A stretch of DNA of 64,000 nucleotides from Marisa cornuarietis (taxonomy: Eukaryota; Mollusca; Gastropoda; Architaenioglossa; Ampullariidae): the NCBI GenBank assembly GCA_004794655.1, contig SMMW01000003.1:19796501-19860500 (forward strand). The letters are read 5' to 3'. How positions within the stretch are numbered: the first letter of the stretch is position 1; each line of letters starts with the position of its first letter. The notes under the pieces are model-generated. The model was not told where the DNA came from and made no database searches. It was given only the letters and a program-made list of their open reading frames with translations. Position numbers and translations under genes: made by a program. Below, piece after piece: positions 52,501 to 60,297 of the stretch.

Positions 52501-53149
52501 GGTGAATATTTATTGGCAACAGAAAACAGGTAGAGCAAGGTAGAAGCTGCTCAGATACTTTTCAGCACAGGTATTATAACAAAAGACAACAATAGCCAGA
52601 TTTTCCAATGGTTTGGGTTTTCTTTACAGCAGATATCAATAGATATAACCAAAATATATTTATTCCATAAATTTGTCTTATGCACAGCTGTTTGTGAAAT
52701 ATCAATACCTATGAAATGACATTTAAGTCAGTGAAGTAAAAATCTTTGATAAAATTTGCTTTGTGTTGATTTTCATTTCAATTGCCAGTAACAGATTTTA
52801 TATTTGGTACTTGTGTTTTACTCAGAATCCTTAATATTTTCCCCCCTGTTTTATATTTCACATTCTTTCACAGCATACTTTTTACTTCACCCAATTGAGT
52901 TTGGGCATTATATTAGAAATATAGTTTTCTCAGTGATGCACAAAATATTAGCTGGAATTAATTAAAGTTTAGGTTGTAAAGAAGCGTACCTTTGAGTTTG
53001 ATTCACGAGGAAGAATGGTTTCAAAGATGGTTCTATTTCTGTTGTGTGCATCAATGTCTGCAAAGATGACGGACCAGGCAGCACCTTGCTCTCCAAACAT
53101 GTTGCACCCATTCACAGCTTCCAGAGCTGCTTTAGCTATCCCAAGAGAG
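31541..53149 (-). CDS. PHKB: Phosphorylase b kinase regulatory subunit beta, 5'-partial
   Basis: PHKB is a regulatory scaffold of the (alpha-beta-gamma-delta)4 phosphorylase kinase that activates glycogen phosphorylase in the cytosol. Eighteen exons read in one phase on the minus strand: 52990-53149, 51742-51939, 51353-51410, 50739-50816, 50242-50394, 48879-48976, 48347-48577, 47701-47805, 44563-44645, 43026-43116, 36656-36823, 35856-36131, 35305-35507, 34773-34910, 34293-34422, 33739-33846, 32890-32964 and 31541-31744 (TGA). They give about 851 residues, matching human PHKB from about residue 265 to the end. Marks include [59 protein letters not shown] and [19 protein letters not shown]; the last separates beta from alpha subunits. 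The glucoamylase-like N-terminal part is missing and must lie upstream. The C-terminus CCLS is a plausible CaaX box, and known PHK subunits are farnesylated. Confidence 0.95.
34605..34634. repeat. (CA)n microsatellite
   Basis: A CA/CACT-type dinucleotide run in a PHKB intron. Similar short CA tracts lie at 6230-6243 and 21911-21928, and TA tracts at 34124-34144 and 50107-50119. Confidence 0.8.
35062..35178. repeat. Short tandem duplication in a PHKB intron
   Basis: About 40 bp (GCTCATGCCTAGCAAGCCTT, then CAGGTCAAACAGTGTCTCTG) is repeated at 35136-35178 with few changes. It is a local duplication with no visible function. Confidence 0.7.
37235..37422 (-). mobile_element. tRNA-headed SINE with LINE-like tail, 13-bp TSD
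   Basis: The target duplication CTAGACAAAGGGA lies at 37222-37234 and 37423-37435. Read on the minus strand, the head (TGGCACAACAGTTAGCATCT) resembles a tRNA A box, and the tail ends GCCGTGATATAGCCTCGGTTGC then TGGCTCGGCATAAAACACC. It has the same family structure as 53621-53811. It lies in the largest PHKB intron. Confidence 0.85.
37785..40296 (+). mobile_element. L2/CR1-like LINE, 5'-truncated and frameshifted
   Basis: This is a non-LTR element in the PHKB intron. It begins in the C-terminal part of an APE endonuclease ([31 protein letters not shown]). It continues through a spacer ([17 protein letters not shown]) into reverse transcriptase: LKPLL-type motif ([11 protein letters not shown]), [63 protein letters not shown] and the catalytic box, here FADNTQLY with the second Asp changed to Asn (FADD expected). 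After a slip near 39450 the C-terminus continues in other frames ([43 protein letters not shown] to 40140). The 3' end is a short ATT trinucleotide run at 40281-40296. The FADD substitution and frameshifts make it inactive. Confidence 0.9.
40560..42520 (+). pseudogene. LINE RT relic interrupted by a hAT element
   Basis: 40690-40777 reads [21 protein letters not shown], the conserved RT block around [15 protein letters not shown]. Immediately after the hAT element, at 42423-42520, the same reading frame resumes with [19 protein letters not shown], matching the KPLSSxIxxHxxxxxxFADD continuation. The two halves were one RT sequence before the hAT insertion. Frames are degenerate on both sides. 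Confidence 0.75.
40778..42422 (-). mobile_element. Decayed hAT transposon (ZNF862/KIAA1586-like)
   Basis: Inverted termini CAGAGGTAATTCTAGG (40778-40793) and CCTAGAATTACCTCTG (42407-42422) are perfect over 16 bp and start CAGAG as in hAT elements. Minus-strand translation gives, near 41930-41780, a BED/TTF-like zinc-finger start ([21 protein letters not shown]). Near 41260-41110 there is the hAT C-terminal dimerisation block ([21 protein letters not shown], then after a slip [18 protein letters not shown]). Between them most of the catalytic domain is missing or unrecognisable. The target is A-rich and an 8-bp duplication cannot be read cleanly (AAAAA on both sides). Non-functional. Confidence 0.8.
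42540..44562 (-). other. PHKB introns around exon 43026-43116
   Basis: Apart from the PHKB exon, the sequence is AT-rich intron. A short repeated phrase (ACAGTCTAATTATCA with CTATGCT) occurs three to four times at 42910-43005. No other feature is recognised. Confidence 0.4.
44914..47153. mobile_element. Larger foldback element with subterminal ~15-bp repeats
   Basis: Ends GGTAACCGGTCGA and TCGACCGGGAACC are inverted and each carries an array of about 15-bp units (CGAC(C/T)NTAGTCGAA type) at 44922-45010 and 47025-47145. Its right third (46810-47153) is the reverse complement of most of the 442-bp MITE at 21130-21571, so both belong to one family. The flanking duplication is imperfect (ACCTTCCC left, ACCTTCCT right). 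The interior 45010-45370 is unassigned GC-richer sequence; 45400-46740 is a LINE fragment. No transposase was recognised. Confidence 0.75.
45400..46740 (+). pseudogene. Non-LTR retrotransposon 3' fragment inside the foldback element
   Basis: An open frame from about 45470 to 46261 encodes a post-RT region: [18 protein letters not shown], a long helical linker, [19 protein letters not shown] and a terminal Cys/His knuckle [21 protein letters not shown]. The frame is intact over about 260 codons but lacks RT. The 3' non-coding part contains two tail-like ends: GGGCCGTTGGCCCC followed by an A-rich run (46482-46516) and GGGCCGATGGCCTAAACAATAAAG (46698 onward), then a T run. The clade is not certain. 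Confidence 0.7.
48578..50089 (-). other. PHKB intronic sequence
   Basis: This holds exon 48879-48976 and otherwise AT-rich intron. A 23-bp tandem repeat (AGTAGGAAGTCTTTCAAA with spacer AGCAATA) occurs at 49650-49696. Nothing else is recognised. Confidence 0.4.
50090..50232 (+). repeat. Interspersed repeat with TTAATAAAGT 3' end (copy 2)
   Basis: Same family as 16630-16890: TG/TA-rich body, CAACATGTATATGTA, TATATTGCTAG and the end TTGCCCTTGTGGATTAATAAAG. Its 3' end lies about 10 bp from the 5' splice site of PHKB exon 50242-50394, in antisense orientation. Confidence 0.65.
51940..52989 (-). other. PHKB intron, no other feature seen
   Basis: AT-rich sequence without a recognisable exon, repeat or RNA gene. 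Confidence 0.4.
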
Positions 53150-53620
53150 CTACACCAATCAGATATTTACAGACGTGTAAGCAAAAAAGTATTAACATGA
53201 AATTTAGAGTCTTGGCAAACATAGCTGTTCTGTTCCCATACTATGTAGTACAAAAACACATCTGATAAGCAGGGATGAAATGGTTGTTGATTTCAGGACT
53301 ATTTATTTTTATGATATGAATTCTCTTCAACTGATCGAAGACGTATTGTAATATGTAGAAAACCAAGTAAACATTTCTGGTTGTATAGATTTATCAAAGA
53401 CTATTTGCTGTTATAGACAACATATAAATACACCCCCAAAAAAAGACAACATCCAAGTAAGCAAAATTTGAATTCATATACCTTTTATCTAATTAGGCTA
53501 TGGAAACATGGTCTAAAAATTAACTTGATTAGTTAAGTCTTTTAAGTAAACACAAAGGTCACAGTGACCACCAAAATACATATGCAGTGTGCCACATAAG
53601 GGCATCAATAAGAATGTGAA

Positions 53621-53811
53621 TTTTTTTTTTTAAATTGGTGTTTTACGCCGAGCCAGCAACTAAGGCTATATCACGGCAAGGCATCCAGCCCTGTAAACAG
53701 ATACCACATGCAGAGAAAGAACAGAGTGCCCAAGATGAGAACTGAACGCAAGACAGCCAACCTTCACTGTATTGGTGACAGACACTAACCGTTGCGCCAC
53801 CGGATCGCCCT
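53621..53811 (-). mobile_element. tRNA-headed SINE with LINE-like tail, 14-bp TSD
   Basis: The perfect duplication AATAAGAATGTGAA lies at 53607-53620 and 53812-53825. On the minus strand the head TGGCGCAACGGTTAGTGTC is A-box-like and a weak B box (GCGTTCAGTTCTC) follows. The body ends GCCGTGATATAGCCTTAGTTGC then TGGCTCGGCGTAAAACACC and an A-rich tail (the T run at 53621-53632). The intact TSD suggests a fairly recent insertion. Confidence 0.9.
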
Positions 53812-53825
53812 AATAAGAATGTGAA

Positions 53826-54303
53826 ACATCATATAACCCTCCTCCTTCAGGATGCAAGTATTTCATATGGTTCAATCAATGGTTCATTGTATTTAAATAT
53901 AACTTAAAACCTACAATATAAAACAAAAATTCACACTAACTAAATAGAACTTTTTTTTACACTGTAAAATGCTATACTCTACCCTAACTTTTTTTCAATT
54001 TCTGGTAATACATCTGGCTGAATAAGTATCGGTGAACAGATCTGAAATTTGTGGTGATATAATTTGGAAAAGAATTTTCACACTATAAATAAAAGTAAAA
54101 TAAAAAATTGTTCAATATTTTACAGGAAAAATTCTGTTACCTTTCTCTGACACTTACAGAATGACATGACCATGAGAATTATACTACTTTTTATCATTGT
54201 CAGCCATAGAACTCCCTCTTTCATAGTGAAAGTTAAACTTGAAGGTATAGTTGATCTTGAAAGTTAATTCTCTTGAACCACCCAGTTGGCCTATAACAGA
54301 CCG
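53826..54303. other. Stretch without a recognised gene
   Basis: AT-rich sequence between two SINEs. No exon of PHKB or another gene could be found on either strand. Confidence 0.4.
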
Positions 54304-54316
54304 TACCATTGGTTGG

Positions 54317-54591
54317 AAGCGGATGGCCGAGTGGTTAGAGCGCTGGCTTCCGAACTGAGAGCGCGCTGGTTCAATTCCCAATAAGCGCAGCAAACTTCCC
54401 CCAGTCGACCCAGCTGACGGGAATGGGTACCTGACTCCGTAGTGGGTTAGGGAAGGTAAGGCAGCAAGGGAGAGGAGATTGGCACCACCCTCATGTAAAT
54501 GCTGGCCCCGAGAAAAGTGGGGTCTCTAACACCTCACTCCCCTACGACCTGAAAAGGTTATGGGATGACCTTTACCTTACTTACCTTTACC
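54317..54591 (+). mobile_element. tRNA-derived SINE, 13-bp TSD
   Basis: The duplication TACCATTGGTTGG is present at 54304-54316 and 54592-54604. The head is tRNA-like with an A box TGGCCGAGTGG (54324-54334) and B box GGTTCAATTCC (54368-54378). The body includes TGGGTACCTGACTCCGTAG and GAGAAAAGTGGGGTCTCTAA, and the 3' end is a CTTTACCTTA(C) simple repeat. It is a different family from the I-tailed SINE. The head still reads as a tRNA-Ser/Leu-like sequence, but length and context show a SINE rather than a tRNA gene. Confidence 0.9.
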
Positions 54592-54604
54592 TACCATTGG
54601 TTGG

Positions 54605-55305
54605 CCACCAGTTTTCTTCAGATGACTGACACAGCTAAGTAGTCAAAGGAGGGAGAGTATTGTATCATACAATCTGGTAAATATTCAAGAACGACAATAT
54701 ACTTTAAAAGCTTTGTTTGTCTTCAACACGACCAGATGAGATGACCATAGAAGAATAAAGCAAAGAGGGTTGGGGAGGGCTCACTCAAGCAAGTACACGC
54801 CTTGCGTGTAAGAATGGATAACCACCACTGCACCAACTGAATCCACAGCCACTGCAATGGAAGACAAATTCCTGTTTCTTTAGGTAAATTCTTACAAAGA
54901 AGGAATTGGTGCAGCAACCACTTGCACTTATGTCCTGGGTTGCCACATTCTAATGAAAGGCCAGGCTAAAGCAATGGCATGGACTGTGTGTGCCTGAGGA
55001 ATGAGGTGAAAATAAACCTCCCTAATTGCCAAATGTATCTACTTAGAAACTGTTTGGGCTTAAAAGTCCTGCTGATGATGGTCCAGCATGAGGAAAGAGT
55101 GAGAGAGAGACCTAGAAACTTTAATGAATAGTAGCTTCAGTGTGCTCTGTTTAGTCCTCACTGAAGTGACTATTCTTGGCAATAACAGAGAAGCCTGTTA
55201 TAGGGAAAACTGACTATCTGCTTCAAACTGTAAAAATAGTTGACAACATGGATCTAAATCCTTTAACAGGAATGGGGCCAGAAATCTGTTATTAAAGAGA
55301 CAAAT
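54605..55305. other. Stretch without a recognised gene
   Basis: No exon or named repeat was recognised. The sequence is mixed AT-rich with a short GA run at 55098-55108. Confidence 0.4.
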
Positions 55306-55354
55306 GAAAATTGTATTGGTGACAGGCACTAACGATTGTGCCACCAGACCACAC
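55306..55354 (-). repeat. Fragment of the I-tailed SINE head
   Basis: TATTGGTGACAGGCACTAAC and ATTGTGCCACCAG match the head of the SINE at 53621-53811 in the same orientation. Body and tail are absent. Confidence 0.65.
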
Positions 55355-55544
55355 TGCCAGCACAAGGGGAGAAACTTGAAGATTTTTTTCCTCACACCTA
55401 CCCAGCCTGCATGAGTTCTTGGGCCCCTTACGGGACCCTTGCGGGCTGAGGAGTCCATCCCGTACGGGCTGGCACACTCCTAGCACGGCGGGGTTTGCAA
55501 ACGGGATCTGCATGGGTCCCGTTCGGAGGACTACCCGTAACTTT

Positions 55545-55725
55545 CCCGCCGCTAAACCTCATCCATCCCGCCGCTATACCTCATCCATCCCACCCCTATA
55601 CCTCATCAAACCCGCCCCTATAACTCATCCATCCCTCATCAAACCCGCCCCTATACCTCATCCATCCCGCCCCTATACCTCATCAAACCCACCCCTATAC
55701 CTCATTCAAACCTGCAGAAGCCCCA
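55545..55725 (+). repeat. Minisatellite, ~22-24-bp units
   Basis: Six to eight degenerate units of the form CCCGCCCCTATACCTCATCA/CATC are arranged in tandem. The left flank (55425-55530) is notably GC-rich and of unknown origin. Confidence 0.8.
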
Positions 55726-55848
55726 TTCAAATTCTCCACCACACCACTTAGCACACCAGAAAACAATATTACATCTTTCACACATTCAATCACTCCTCTC
55801 TTACTCTTGATAAATACCAGCAGGCAAAAGATAGATATGATTCAACAA

Positions 55849-55854
55849 TTTATT
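55849..55854 (-). terminator. Polyadenylation signal of the 60-residue gene
   Basis: AATAAA on the minus strand, 55 bp downstream of the TAG stop codon at 55909-55911. Confidence 0.5.
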
Positions 55855-55908
55855 TACATCATATTTGCATAAAAGCAAAAGATCAACAGCCAGTGTGACC
55901 GCAATGAG

Positions 55909-56666
55909 CTAATGTCTATTTACATCAAAAAGCCTGATGATGCTGGGTCCCAGGGCAGTTGCCGAAAGTGCCTGACAAAAAACAAAAAAAACCATTAGAA
56001 TCTTTAAACTCACAAAATTTGATTTTAAAATCACCTACTGCCATAATTTAACTCTTCACAATAAAATGTTGAAAAAACAGAACCCAGCAATATGTTAGAA
56101 AAAACCATTTTAATTCTTAAACTGATTTGAGTAGGTTTACTCTAAGATTCTAAACACTGAGCTTTGGCTGCTATCTGCCTATAGCCAAGTTATTTCTAGT
56201 GCACAAGTTAGATAAACATGCTTCTTAAATGCAAACCATGAACAATAAAAGCATGCCCATGACAGTAAGTTAAACCTGCGAATCTTAAATATGAGTGAGA
56301 GTGATTTGCTGTTATTTGCAAACAAACACAACCAACAAGTGGCTGTGTGCTGTCAGTGAGATGCTATTTTTTAGCATTGAAAAGTTGCTTTCACTAAACT
56401 TTTTCAGAAAATCATGTTAGTAATTGTTGGTTCCTGTTTAACTTCAATATTACATCAAAACAAATGTTTAATTTTATGAATAATTTATCACTTTTTGTTT
56501 TCTAAGCCTCACGTTAACTTTAAAAGAATTGTATAAATGCACTTACCACCAGATGTCCTTCGGTTTCTCCCTCCATCCCTATCTCTGGCACTCGAAAACC
56601 ACTTACGGGGTATGCTGTCGATGTAGCTTCTGAACCGCTGTTAAAGGTTCTTCTTACTGCAGCCAT
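55909..56666 (-). CDS. Two-exon gene for a 60-residue protein, unidentified
   Basis: Exon 1 (56547-56666) opens with ATG and encodes 40 residues (MAAVRRTFNSGSEAT at the start, GMEGETEGHLV at the end) before a strong donor GTAAGT. Exon 2 (55909-55971) follows an acceptor TTTTTTGTCAG in the matching phase 0 and encodes ALSATALGPSIIRLFDVNRH then TAG. AATAAA lies 55 bp past the stop (55849-55854, minus strand). Intact splice sites, phase agreement and a nearby polyadenylation signal argue for a real gene even though the protein is tiny. No signal peptide or membrane segment is evident. I do not recognise the family. It lies upstream of the most 5' PHKB exon found and next to a transposon end at 56700, only 34 bp from the ATG. 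Confidence 0.55.
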
Positions 56667-56699
56667 GCACAGAAGGAAATCATAATGAAAGGAAAAATA

Positions 56700-56985
56700 C
56701 CATTTTTGGTGGTAAAATTTCTTTCTTCGAGTACTTACCAGATGACATGACTATATGGAGATCACCCTCTAGCTACCTCAAATCCAGCTGTCCCAACCCG
56801 TGCACCACGGTAGGACTTTAAAACAGCTCAGCCCCCTTCCATCCCACCTGTCTCGCTACTGAGCCTCTCTACTCCAGTTTTAAGCCTGGACTGAGTCTGG
56901 AACCCACTGCGGGGAGGCGGGAGGGAGCTAGCAGTCATGTCATCTGGTAAGTACTCGAAGAAAGAAATTTTACCACCAAAAATGG
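56700..56985. repeat. 286-bp palindromic module, perfect 53-bp arms
   Basis: The left arm begins CCATTTTTGGTGGTAAAATT and contains AGTACTTACCAGATGACATG. The right arm is its exact reverse complement. The 180-bp loop is itself the inverted partner of 62487-62620. A diverged version is at 1882-2156. Confidence 0.9.
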
Positions 56986-58603
56986 TATTTCTTCTTCGTA
57001 CTGTACCAGATGACATGACTATATGGAGAATAACTAACAGGCGGGGGGAGTGGTTGCCCACCCTGTAAGAACACCTACAAACATCCATAGGTGAACATCA
57101 AACAAAAGAAATCACACCCCAAATCCAGCCGGGCTGTAGAGTGAGGCCGCCTTGACTGAGCTATGCAACTCTGCCATTGGACTTGTCAGGCAGGTTGCCG
57201 TATCTACTCCCTGCTCTGCTGCTCATACCCAGCCAACTGTCACCAATGAGTCAGGATAGGGTGCAAGATCCGTAGGTAGAACCTAGTGATGCACACAATA
57301 ACGCCAGCCTATAGTCCAAATGACTATAGCGCTGCATATCCCAAAGGCTGGGCTAGTGGCAACCGCTCAAGCCTCAATGCACGAACCTTCCAACTGGGGA
57401 AGCCGCTGTCAAGCATCGGTGCAAAACTGCCTGCACTACTGCTAACCCCCAGGCTGTAACAGATTGCCCTGAGAAAACTTCTGTCTTACCATTCCACACT
57501 GGTAAGAACCGACAGATGCCACCCTGAGGGAGGCCAACCTCTTGGGGTAAATCTGGAGTGTTCTCACTAAATCCTGTGGTAACCTGATACTTCAGGCCTG
57601 TTCTTGGAAGTATGAGTAGCATATTCTCCTAGGACCCTGTTCTGGAAGAGTCATCTGAGTCAGTAAGGCAGGATTATGTGTAGGGATATGAAACCCTTAC
57701 CCCCACACTGTCAGCAAGTCAAAACTGAGTATCTCAAGTCTCAGATAGTGTAGTCATTTCCTCTGCTCCAAATGCTAACACTATGTCTGCCCTGCCAGAA
57801 GCTTAAAGGAGACCGGGATAACGGCTCAAGAACTGTCGAGTTCCAGCGGTAAATACCCATCCTCCAATCCCAAGAAGGGAAGAGAGTGCAACCTACTGGT
57901 TGAGGGCTAACAAACTTGTCAGCAGGGCAGAACATGGCTATTGGCCCCCATTCTATTGACCGCCAAGGACGGAATGTATCTGATAGCATGGCTTTATAGC
58001 CTTCAATAATAACGAGGTCCAAAGTCTTATTAAGAATCACAGACCATTCTGCCTAGAACATATCCGAAGGATCCCGTCCATAACTAAAGTCTGCTTCTTT
58101 TAACCATGAAGGTGGAGGGCTTTCTAGTGAAAGCAAAGCACTCCGCCACCTCACTAGATCAATGTCGACTTCAGCTGTCACCTCTAATAAGGCAAAGGTG
58201 TGAAGATGCAGATTCTCCGCTGCCAGATAAACTGGCTGACTGCACAGCTCTATTTACCGAGCCCATATGGGTGGTCCTTCTTGAAGTATCCCCCATTGAC
58301 AAGGCTGCTTACTCTTAGCTCCCAAGACCAATTCCAGGAAGTGGGTCCTCTATGAGAGGCCTGATCTTGGTCTCTATTGATCTTTGTCTGTCTGGCAGAA
58401 GAATTGTAAGGTCTATGCCCTGAGTTCCTTCCCAATGCAGTGACACTACGTCAACTGTCCAAATCAGTGGGTCCGGAACTGGTGACTCAAACGTCGGAGG
58501 CTTGTCCCCACAAGTCTCACAGAGGTCCCCCATATGAAACAACCTGACAAGAGTTGGAAAATTGTCTGGCGAAGGATAACATCCCTTCCTGCTCAAGGCC
58601 TTT

Positions 58604-58742
58604 GGAAACGCCGCCCTCCTGCCACAGTAGGGAAACCGCCCTATGTCGAATCCGTACCGGGCAGGCACGAGATGAGCGTAAGGTTCAAGACCACATACCC
58701 ACTCGTGGCCTGGGGGTCATGGTCCCCCTTCACCCAGGCAGA
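58604..58742 (+). repeat. Internal direct repeat of the TIR element, copy 1
   Basis: GGAAACGCCGCCCTCCTGCC onward is repeated at 60173-60297 with about 90-95 percent identity by eye (small indels near CATGGTCCCCC). It lies inside the 6-kb element and suggests an internal duplication or an embedded older repeat. Confidence 0.9.
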
Positions 58743-60172
58743 GTCTGCCAGTAATACTGAGCTTAGCTATGCCAGAATAAACATGATCCACCAGAATAAC
58801 CTTCCAGCTAAGGGGCACAGCACAGGGGAGAGAGCAACCCACTGTTGATATAAAAAGATCGCTGCTTTGGATCTTTCAGCCAAAACCATTCCTGTTACCC
58901 TCTGCAGGGCCCGCTGTCAAGTAACTTGTGCTCTCCACATCGCCAACCTTTAGTTTAAGTGCTGAGACTGTTCTTCCTCCACCACTGGCCCTGTTATAAC
59001 CAAAGGTCAAGAGGGAGGCCCCCCCCACGTCTGGCGGCTGTCAGTTGTGCCTCAATAAAACTCCAGCGTGGTATCGCCGTGGCTAGTCACCGGAAGTTGT
59101 TCATAGACATTCAGTGTGACTGTAACTCGCCAACATAGTTGTCGGATTATCCAACCATCCCGTTGTTGGCCTCCAGCTTGCCAACAAGGCCATCTGAGTA
59201 GGGCGTATATGAGCCATCCTACTTGATATGGAGTACCAACTCTGAAGAAACTGGGTGACTCAGCCACCTCAACTCTTAACAGTAAGGTCAAGAGGTAAGC
59301 CAGTTCGAGCTTCACTTGCTGTTTTGGCTGTGTAAATTCAACCGTGGCAAGGCTGACATGACTTTCTGAGCCCTCATCCGGAACAGGATTACGCAAATCC
59401 ATAGCCGGCAGGCTACAATGGTCTCCTGACCACATGTCTACTCATGGCCTGGGTAGGATGTACCAGATACACAGGCTGTGGTCCGGGAAGGAAGTGGGGG
59501 GGGGGCAAGCTGAAAGCGTCCCAGGCCTGTAATGCAACGTCATTCCGGTAAAAAATCATAGTGCCGATATCCGCCCGAAAGGCATCATGGCACATCATAA
59601 AATCGCTGCCTTCAAAGGCAAGGCATAGAAGCGGGCCGCTGACGGTTGCAACAGGACAATAAAAAGGCGTCAGCAAAGTCTATGTAGGTTACATAAACGT
59701 GCCACACGAACGCCGCTCTCACTTCATGAATAGCCTTCTCGAGACTGTAGCGAGATTCTTACTTCGCAAAGACATCTCTATGCTCTGTCTCCTGGCCCTG
59801 GAGAATAAATCACTGAACACGTGCAGGGAGGTCTCTTCTGAAAGACAGGCACAGTACTTCGCTGATCACCGCATGAACCCCAAGATCTGCGGTCCGAGAA
59901 GTCTCCCACTGAGCTAAGTGTCACCTCAGTGTCACTCCGACTGGAACTGTGGGAGGAGTCGGTGAGTGAAGGGAGTGAAGCCGATGCGAGGACGTCTAGT
60001 CTCAAACAGACTTCTCCCCCCTAGCCCTGGCTGCCCGGTAACTCATCTGACCATCGGCTGAAAAGCCAGGCTCAAAGCGGACGCTGGGGGGGAGTGCCGC
60101 GCTGCTGAAATCCGCTCTTTCTCTCTCCTATCGCTGGTGTGCAGCGCGGGGGCGGCGCTGGAGGAAACGCCA

Positions 60173-60297
60173 CCCTCCTGCCACAGTAGGGAAACCGCCC
60201 TATGTCGAATCCGTACCGGGCAGGCACGAGATGAGCGTAAGGTGTCAAGACCACATACCCACTCGTGGCCTGGGGGTCAAGCCTCACCCAGGCAGAG
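60173..60297 (+). repeat. Internal direct repeat of the TIR element, copy 2
   Basis: Second copy of 58604-58742, starting GGAAACGCCACCCTCCTGCC, in the same orientation, with one inserted base (AAGGTGTCAAG against AAGGTTCAAG) and a short deletion near the right end. Confidence 0.9.

Noticed and set aside
54317..54391. tRNA gene (A box and B box present)
   Set aside because: The tRNA-like head continues into a SINE body with a simple-repeat tail and 13-bp target duplication; a body of the same family is found at 44803-47230.
54184..54393. Minus-strand frame at 54184-54393 as a missing PHKB N-terminal exon
   Set aside because: It runs through the tRNA head of a SINE and shows no similarity to PHKB.
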